A stretch of DNA of 33,737 nucleotides from Pyrodictiaceae archaeon. Its GTDB lineage: Archaea; Thermoproteota; Thermoprotei_A; Sulfolobales; WAQK01. Positions 27,993 to 33,737 of this stretch are shown here, piece after piece. Numbering within the stretch: position 1 is the first letter of the stretch; each line of letters starts with the position of its first letter. The stretch is from positions 1 to 33,737 of the forward strand of contig WAQK01000002.1 of assembly GCA_015520265.1 (NCBI GenBank), written 5' to 3'. Under the pieces are notes generated by a model. That model ran no database searches and was not told the origin of the DNA. It saw only the letters and a list, made by a program, of their open reading frames with translations. The translations under genes and the position numbers were made by a program.

Positions 27993-29174
27993 TCACCAAG
28001 AGGCAGAAGGCCTGTAGATACACGCCGGATCCTCAGCAAAGGGATCTCCTGTATACGCGTATGCCCTGGCTCTGCTTCCGCCGCAGAGGTCCCGGTACTC
28101 GCACACCCTGCACCTTCCCTTCAAGATGCTACTGTCCCTGAGACCCCTCAGTATGCTACTACCCCTATAAATGTCCTTCAGCTTCGCTGTCCTCACGTTG
28201 CCCACCGGGACCGGCAGGAATCCGCTGGGATACACGGAGCCATTGTAGGCAACGAATACGATGCCCTTGCCATCCCTGGTCCCCGTTGTATGGGCTCTGG
28301 CCTCCCCCCCAGGCTCGCCGAGGAGCTTCACCGCCTTCTCCATTAGCCTCCTGTAGAGGGGGCCAGCCTCTACGGGCTTGCCCTCCCTCTCCGCTCTCCT
28401 CCTCTCCACTACCACCCTCCGGAACATGGGTCCCTCGGTGGTGCGGACCAAAACCCCGTACCTAGACGCATCGTAGAGGAAGTGGGAAACATCCTCGTAC
28501 TCCTGCGGCGTGAGGTCAAGAGAATAGGCTCCCCTCCCTGTGGGGATGAAGTAGAAGACCTCCCATACCCTCACGCCGAGATCCAGGATGAGCTTCAATG
28601 TTTCAGGGAGATACTCCACAGTGTCCCTCATCACAACAGTGTTGACCTGGACCCTCATGCCCCTGACCACGGCTTCCCTCAGAATCTCCACAGTTTTCTT
28701 CCAGACCCCGGGTATGCCACGTATAGAGTCGTGGATCTCGGGGAGCGCCGAGTCCAGGCTTATAGATATGGCCTTGACGCCCACGTCGAGGAATCTGTCA
28801 AGGGTTTCCGGGGTTAGAAGGGGGGTTACGCTGGGCGCTACGGCTGTCCTGATCCCTCTGCTCGAGGAGTGCTCGAGGAGCTGCCAGATGTCGTTCCTCA
28901 TGAGGAGGTCTCCGCCCGTGAACACCAGGATGGGGTAGGGTGCGCCGAACTCGGCCACCTGGTCTATGAGGTCCAGGCCCTCCTCGGTGCTGAGCTCCCC
29001 TGGCAGAGGCTTCTCTATGGCTTCGGCCCTACAGTGCCTGCACGCCAGCTTGCAAGCCTTAGTAGTCTCCCAGAAAACCAGCAGAGGCTTTTCACTGTAG
29101 TCCCAGGCAGCGGTACCATGCACCTGTAGAGCACCCGTGGGCCTGGTCTCAGCCGGCCCTAATAGCATGTCCAT
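27993..29174 (-). CDS. Radical SAM / SPASM-domain protein (start may be internal)
   Basis: TTKACKLACRHCRAEA (CxxxCxxC), FTGGDLLMR, SISLDS; C-terminal cysteines CRVCEYRDLCGGSRARAYAYTGDPFAEDPAC. A TATA-like tatata directly abuts the annotated ATG. Confidence 0.88.
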   Translation of the reverse strand: MDMLLGPAETRPTGALQVHGTAAWDYSEKPLLVFWETTKACKLACRHCRAEAIEKPLPGELSTEEGLDLIDQVAEFGAPYPILVFTGGDLLMRNDIWQLLEHSSSRGIRTAVAPSVTPLLTPETLDRFLDVGVKAISISLDSALPEIHDSIRGIPGVWKKTVEILREAVVRGMRVQVNTVVMRDTVEYLPETLKLILDLGVRVWEVFYFIPTGRGAYSLDLTPQEYEDVSHFLYDASRYGVLVRTTEGPMFRRVVVERRRAEREGKPVEAGPLYRRLMEKAVKLLGEPGGEARAHTTGTRDGKGIVFVAYNGSVYPSGFLPVPVGNVRTAKLKDIYRGSSILRGLRDSSILKGRCRVCEYRDLCGGSRARAYAYTGDPFAEDPACIYRPSASW

Positions 29175-29193
29175 ATATACATTCCTTATTCGG

Positions 29194-29766
29194 CTATGAT
29201 AGGAAGAGGTGGAAGGCGATCGACGCCGAGATTAGGCCTATTACAGCGCCAACCACGACCTGGTGCACAGTGTGCTTCCCGAGCCTCACTCTGGCCCAGC
29301 CAACCGCCACCGTGGCTATACCAGCCAGTAGCACCAGTGGCGTGCTGGCCAGGTAGTGGAAGCCAACCACTGCCTCGGCGACGCTGAGCGTGTGGATGCT
29401 GACCTTCCACCTTCTAGACGCGGCATATGCTAGGATCCCGCCCAGGCCGTAGCCAACCATGATGGCCGAAATGTACCGGGCTGTGGACAGCATGTAGGTG
29501 AGGAGCGCCCCCACAAGATTGGATGCTGAGGCAAACATCAACGGTATGCCGCGCAGACTCCTACTAGGTAGATCCCAGGGTGACCCGTTGAGCCGGGCCC
29601 AGGAAACGGTGAAAGCGAGGGGGAGAAACGAGGAGAACATCAGTGCCAGGGGGAGGCCGAGCCACTCACCCATAACCGTCGCCGACGCCACGTAGAGTGA
29701 CGCCGCTACTAGGGATGGTTGCAGGATCAGTGAAACAGTTAGTGCCAGCCTCCTCAACCCAGCCAC
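29194..29766 (-). CDS. PAP2-like membrane phosphatase family protein
   Basis: Multi-TM with SIHTLSVAEAVVGFHYL and ARVRLGKHTVHQVVVGAVIG, resembling PAP2 C2/C3 motifs. Confidence 0.62.
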   Translation of the reverse strand: MAGLRRLALTVSLILQPSLVAASLYVASATVMGEWLGLPLALMFSSFLPLAFTVSWARLNGSPWDLPSRSLRGIPLMFASASNLVGALLTYMLSTARYISAIMVGYGLGGILAYAASRRWKVSIHTLSVAEAVVGFHYLASTPLVLLAGIATVAVGWARVRLGKHTVHQVVVGAVIGLISASIAFHLFLS

Positions 29767-29808
29767 ACCGGTCTTCTCAGGCTATGAGCCCCAACGGTAT
29801 TTAACTCT

Positions 29809-31104
29809 TTATGGGGCCTCCTCGCCCCTACGTCTCCTCAACGAGAACCTGGCCGTCAGTATACGCTCGCTGTTGAAAAGCCTAGAAGCAGCGAATAGGA
29901 GTGCCGCTAGGTAGACCAGCATGCCCAGATACCCCATGGCAGCCTTCACGGCATCCCCCGATGCAACACCCAAGAACGCGTTGAGTAGGTGGACATAGGG
30001 GTCCAGCAGGAGGAGCACCTGGACGGCAGATGGCAGCGTCTCTAGGCTCACCCCAAACATGAAGACGAATAGGGGCAGTATCAGGGGTAGCGATATGTAG
30101 CTGGAGAACACCTGGGCACTCTTAACGTCGCTGACAAACACCGAGGCCAGTATGCCTATACCTATGCTTATCAGTAGGCCTAGCAGTAGGGCCAGGAAGT
30201 AGAGCACAGCATCCACAGGGCTGACGGCGAAGGTGAGCGGCATGGACTCCGCGCCCGGCATAGAGGACGCGTACAGCACCATGTAGAGCAGGAAGCCACC
30301 AGTGTAGCTGAGGGCGCCCAGCGCGGCTATCAGCGAGACGCCGGCCAGCTTGCCCAGGAGGATCTCGGTCCTCGACACGGGAAGGGTGAGCAGCATCTCG
30401 AGGGTTTTGGCCTCCTTCTCCAAGGCCATCGATACAGACGCCACCTGGAGCGCAGCCATCACGGCTGTCAGGAGCATCACTGGAAGTATGAATATCTGTG
30501 CAAAGAGGCGCCCCATAACCTCCTCCGGCCCGCCCTCCACAGGCTTGCCGAACAGGATCACCGTGCCCCTCTCCACAACCGGGCTCGCGACGAACTCGAT
30601 GGTGGCGTTGGGGTAAACCTGCTTTACCGCTTCCAGGAGCACCGCCTTGTTGAACCCGTCGATATATGCCGACACCCTGCCCAGGCCGGGCAGGCCGAAG
30701 AAGCTGAGCCTGGACATATACATGTACTCCTCAATAACGCCCGGCACGCCCCGCGTCAGGTTTGCACCGAACCCTTCAGGCACTACTACTAGGACCTCGA
30801 CGCCCTCCTCTCGGTAGAGTTTCTGCAAGGTCTCCACAGGATCTCCAGGCTCCACGACCACCGTGTGGCTGGCCGCGCCTTCAAGGTAGCTGGCCAGCCT
30901 AGCAGCAGGCTCCGAGGTGTCGAGAACCATCACCGCCAGCTTCAATGGTTTGCCAGCCTCTTTGACTGCGGCTTTAAAGGATACATTCATGATCCCGCCG
31001 AGCACTGCGAACATTATGAGGGGCCCCACGATCATGCCGAGCAGCACTACGCGCTCCTTGAAAAGGTCCTTAACCTCCTTCCTCACTAGGGGCAGTATCT
31101 TCAA
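29809..31104 (-). CDS. ABC-2 type transporter permease (NatB-like)
   Basis: VRKEVKDLFKERVVLLGMIVGPLIMF, large extracytoplasmic loop, EKEAKTLEMLLTLPVSRTEILLGKLAG. Confidence 0.88.
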   Translation of the reverse strand: MKILPLVRKEVKDLFKERVVLLGMIVGPLIMFAVLGGIMNVSFKAAVKEAGKPLKLAVMVLDTSEPAARLASYLEGAASHTVVVEPGDPVETLQKLYREEGVEVLVVVPEGFGANLTRGVPGVIEEYMYMSRLSFFGLPGLGRVSAYIDGFNKAVLLEAVKQVYPNATIEFVASPVVERGTVILFGKPVEGGPEEVMGRLFAQIFILPVMLLTAVMAALQVASVSMALEKEAKTLEMLLTLPVSRTEILLGKLAGVSLIAALGALSYTGGFLLYMVLYASSMPGAESMPLTFAVSPVDAVLYFLALLLGLLISIGIGILASVFVSDVKSAQVFSSYISLPLILPLFVFMFGVSLETLPSAVQVLLLLDPYVHLLNAFLGVASGDAVKAAMGYLGMLVYLAALLFAASRLFNSERILTARFSLRRRRGEEAP

Positions 31105-31859
31105 GCGAGACCACCCTGGGGACCCACTGCCTGGATGAACGCCTCCTCCAGGTTGGAGGCACTATATTTCGACTTCATCTCGTCGGGGGAGCCGGAGTCC
31201 ACTATAATGCCCTCATTCATGAAGGCCACCCTGCTGCACAGGTATTCTACTTCCAGCATGTTGTGGCTTGAGAGCAGCACTGCGGCCCCGGTCTCAGAGA
31301 CATAGCGCTTTATGGCTTTCCTCACCTCCACGGCATGGTACACGTCTAGCCCGGCGGTCGGCTCGTCCAGCAATGCAAGCCTGGGTCTCACCATGAGTGT
31401 GCGTGCCAGCAGTAGTCGGCGCTTCATGCCCTTACTATAGGTGCTTGCGGGCTCGTAGAGCCTTGCTCCGAGCCCGGAGAGACGGGCGCCCAGCTCCACC
31501 ATCTTCTCGGCTTCGCTTCTCGACGAAGCATAGATCTCGGCTGTGAACCTGAGGAAATCCATCCCTGTAATGTTCTTGTAAACGCCCGCTTCTTCGGGCA
31601 GGTAGCTGATAAGCCTCTTCACGGCTTCGGGTTCTTTTGTTACGCTGTGTCCGTAGATTTGGGCGTCTCCTGCGTCGGGCTTGAGGAGGGTTGCTATGAT
31701 CCTGAGCGTGGTGGTCTTACCGGCACCATTAGGACCGATAAGCCCGAAAACCTCGCCAACCCCGACCTCGAAGCTCACGCCCCTCAATGCGTGGATCCTC
31801 CCGAACCGCTTCTCTAACCCTACAACTCTCAAGGGGGTCTCAGAGGCCAACAGGTCCAC
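31101..31859 (-). CDS. ABC transporter ATP-binding protein (GTG start inferred at 31859)
   Basis: VVGLEKRFGRIHALRGVSFEV, LIGPNGAGKTTTLRII, YSKGMKRRLLLARTLMVRPRLALLDEPTAGLD; upstream TATA-like run on - strand. Confidence 0.93.
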   Translation of the reverse strand: MDLLASETPLRVVGLEKRFGRIHALRGVSFEVGVGEVFGLIGPNGAGKTTTLRIIATLLKPDAGDAQIYGHSVTKEPEAVKRLISYLPEEAGVYKNITGMDFLRFTAEIYASSRSEAEKMVELGARLSGLGARLYEPASTYSKGMKRRLLLARTLMVRPRLALLDEPTAGLDVYHAVEVRKAIKRYVSETGAAVLLSSHNMLEVEYLCSRVAFMNEGIIVDSGSPDEMKSKYSASNLEEAFIQAVGPQGGLA

Positions 31860-32023
31860 CCCTACGCGGCGCCCGGAGCGTTCCTGGACACTGAGGGCCG
31901 CCAGCAATATATTATTTATCACCGCCAGGATAACATTGTCGATAGTGATGAATACGCCATCGGCCGACCCTCCCGGCATGGGAGGGGTGAGGTGATCCCG
32001 TCCCCACTGAATCCCGACCACAG

Positions 32024-32419
32024 GTGCCGTCGATGCCGCCCCCGTCAACACTGATACCGATCTACGGGCTGGTAGCCACCTTTGCCGGCCTGACAGCACT
32101 ACTGGCCTCCCTAATAGTGAGTAGCATACCGCTCTGGATGGCGTCCAAGCTCATGGGGCTGAGGCGTAGTGGTTTCGGAAACGCGCTTTTAGCGGTAATA
32201 GTGATGCCGGTGCTCTTCACTCTGGCGTTCTTCGCCACCATGATCTTCTCCCCCCTGAACGTCGTGGCAGGGTTCCTGGCAGCCCTCTGGGGCGTCAAGA
32301 AGATCTACGACACGGGCTGGCTCCAGGCGTTGCTCCTACTAATGGTCTCAGCCATCATAACGCTCATCCTTACATTCATCCTAGCCGCACTCCTCAAGAC
32401 CGTACTGATGATACCGTGA
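32024..32419 (+). CDS. Small multi-TM membrane protein of unknown function
   Basis: 131 aa, about four hydrophobic helices, open frame not antisense to another gene. Confidence 0.65.
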   Translation: MPSMPPPSTLIPIYGLVATFAGLTALLASLIVSSIPLWMASKLMGLRRSGFGNALLAVIVMPVLFTLAFFATMIFSPLNVVAGFLAALWGVKKIYDTGWLQALLLLMVSAIITLILTFILAALLKTVLMIP

Positions 32420-32471
32420 ATTCAGCAGAGGCTCTGAGGCAGGAATATTAACCGGGAAATCGAGAAACATA

Positions 32472-32522
32472 GGGGTGGGCCCGGCGAGCACCGCCCGTAC
32501 GGGCGACGGGATGACCGGGCCT
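32472..32522 (+). ncRNA. Candidate structured small RNA (stem - internal loop - hairpin), function unknown
   Basis: TATA-like aatattaa at 32443-32450 about 25 nt upstream; ggcccgg (32478-32484) pairs with ccgggcc (32515-32521); inner perfect palindrome cgcccgtacgggcg (32492-32505); no convincing CDS. Confidence 0.3.
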
Positions 32523-32657
32523 CTCCCGGCCTTCATTCTATCAACACCGCGACGCCGCTAGTCATGCCTCCTGTACCGATGGCCACGGAGAAATACTCCA
32601 ACCTCCACAGCTACTGGGAATAAAAAGTGCCAGTTCACGCCAATGCCGACTACTACG

Positions 32658-33074
32658 CTACTCCATCCTCACGATCACGGTGACAGGCACGCCGTCCTTA
32701 TAGACGACCTCTATGTCCGCGACGACCTCCTTAACCTGCTCAAATATGGCCAGCGACTTCCTAGCCTTCTCCAGCGCAGTAATCCTGTCCTGGATCGACC
32801 TGACAACCTCCACCAGCGTGTCGAGGACCTGCTTGGGCGACGGGTTGACGACGACCTTCACGCTACCCAGGTCGATCTCCCTGCCACCAGCTGGCGCACC
32901 CTCAGCCACCTTGCCCAGCAGCTCCTCGAACTTGAGGAGGGACTCAGCCTTAATCTTGACGTTCTCCATCCTCCTAAGATAGTCGCCCAGAAGAGCCTTC
33001 AACCTGCTAATATCATTATCAATGCTCTTGATGAACTCCTCAATGCTGGAAAAGGTTCTCAGCTCAACCACCAT
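32658..33074 (-). CDS. Coiled-coil-rich protein of unknown function
   Basis: 138 aa, heptad-like helices FIKSIDNDISRLKALLGDYLRRMENVKIKAESLLKF and VRSIQDRITALEKARKSLAIF; TATA-like run (about 33107-33114) upstream on - strand. Confidence 0.72.
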   Translation of the reverse strand: MVVELRTFSSIEEFIKSIDNDISRLKALLGDYLRRMENVKIKAESLLKFEELLGKVAEGAPAGGREIDLGSVKVVVNPSPKQVLDTLVEVVRSIQDRITALEKARKSLAIFEQVKEVVADIEVVYKDGVPVTVIVRME

Positions 33075-33193
33075 GCCAGGTTCACCAAATAGAATACCGC
33101 AACCGGTGTATATAAAACATGTTATATGAAAACCCCAATAATATGCTAGAACCTTTTAATACTGATGAAGACCAAATAATACATAGAAAATAG

Positions 33194-33664
33194 GTGAAAA
33201 AAATGAAAACCAGGAGAGCCATCTCCCCCGTAATAGCAATAATCATCATCGTCGCCGTAACCATCGCCATCGCAGTAGCAGTAGCAGGATGGCTCATGGG
33301 CCTATGGGGAGGCTACGCCAAAGGAGGCCCCCAGCTACAAATAACCTACGCAGAAGTAAAAACCGACGGAACCGGCATGTTAAAAGTTACAAATAAAGGA
33401 TCTGGTACAGCAAAAATCGATATTGTAAAGGTGGCGGGTGTGGAGCTAAACCTGGTAGCTACTACAGTGACTGATGGTCAATATAATGCAACTATAGGTA
33501 CAACTACGGCGAGCACGGAACCATGGAATCTTGCTGCAGGTGAAACGGCTACCATATACTTTGATGTAGGCACAACATTTGCTGCAGGCCAAAGCGTTGA
33601 CGTGGAGGTTGTGGATACTTCGAGTGGTGCTAGGGCTTCTACTACTGTGCCTGCTTCGCCGTGA
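33194..33664 (+). CDS. Archaeal type IV pilin-like protein
   Basis: Class III signal KKMKTRRAISPVIAIIIIVAVTIAIAVAVAGWLMG, beta-rich Thr/Ala/Gly C-terminal domain; aggtg SD-like sequence and TATA-like ttttaata upstream. Confidence 0.85.
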   Translation: MKKMKTRRAISPVIAIIIIVAVTIAIAVAVAGWLMGLWGGYAKGGPQLQITYAEVKTDGTGMLKVTNKGSGTAKIDIVKVAGVELNLVATTVTDGQYNATIGTTTASTEPWNLAAGETATIYFDVGTTFAAGQSVDVEVVDTSSGARASTTVPASP

Positions 33665-33670
33665 GGCCAG

Positions 33671-33693
33671 TTCTTTTTTATTATAATTTATTT
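33671..33693 (+). terminator. T-rich terminator downstream of pilin gene
   Basis: ttctttttttattataatttatttt directly after the stop codon. Confidence 0.55.
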
Positions 33694-33737
33694 TAGGCTG
33701 TTTATCCTGAGGTTAGTTGTAGCCATGCGTGTAGTGC

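Noticed and set aside
31860-32099. N-terminal 80-aa extension of the ABC ATPase ORF
   Set aside because: Not like an ABC ATPase, overlaps promoter-like sequence; GTG at 31859 gives a normal start just before the conserved domain.
32475-32561. 28-aa GTG ORF in the structured intergenic region
   Set aside because: Arg/Pro/Thr-rich with no motif; the nested inverted repeats make a structured RNA at least as likely. Not called as CDS.
1-33737. CRISPR arrays, transposases, prophage genes, rRNA
   Set aside because: No regularly spaced direct repeats, transposase or phage motifs, or rRNA-like sequence seen on reading; a formal repeat/Infernal scan was not possible.

Overview
Dense 33.7-kb archaeal segment, probably a hyperthermophilic crenarchaeote (Desulfurococcales-like): GTG/TTG starts, 1-20 nt gene overlaps, TATA boxes about 25-28 nt upstream of leaderless-looking starts. 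The left half is a DNA-replication cluster: Orc1/Cdc6 C-terminus (truncated by the window), RfcL, RfcS, a Gins23-like GINS subunit, MCM and Hel308, with moaC, truA and an HDAC-family gene. Three full-length LAGLIDADG inteins interrupt it: one in RfcS (446 aa) and two in MCM (507 and 525 aa). All begin with Ser, end in His-Asn, are followed by Ser, and sit in or near the ATPase motifs. Codon composition changes sharply in the extein DNA around the insertion sites, which suggests co-conversion or transfer. The right half holds a DUF4129-DUF4350-MoxR-DUF58-membrane protein operon, MscS, pyrF-pyrE, TrkH with an AbrB/PhoU-like protein, an ACT-V4R regulator, a radical SAM/SPASM enzyme, a PAP2-like protein, an ABC-2 exporter, small unknown proteins, a possible structured RNA and a type IV pilin-like protein. 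No tRNA, rRNA, CRISPR or transposase was recognised. All family calls come from reading motifs; no searches were run.
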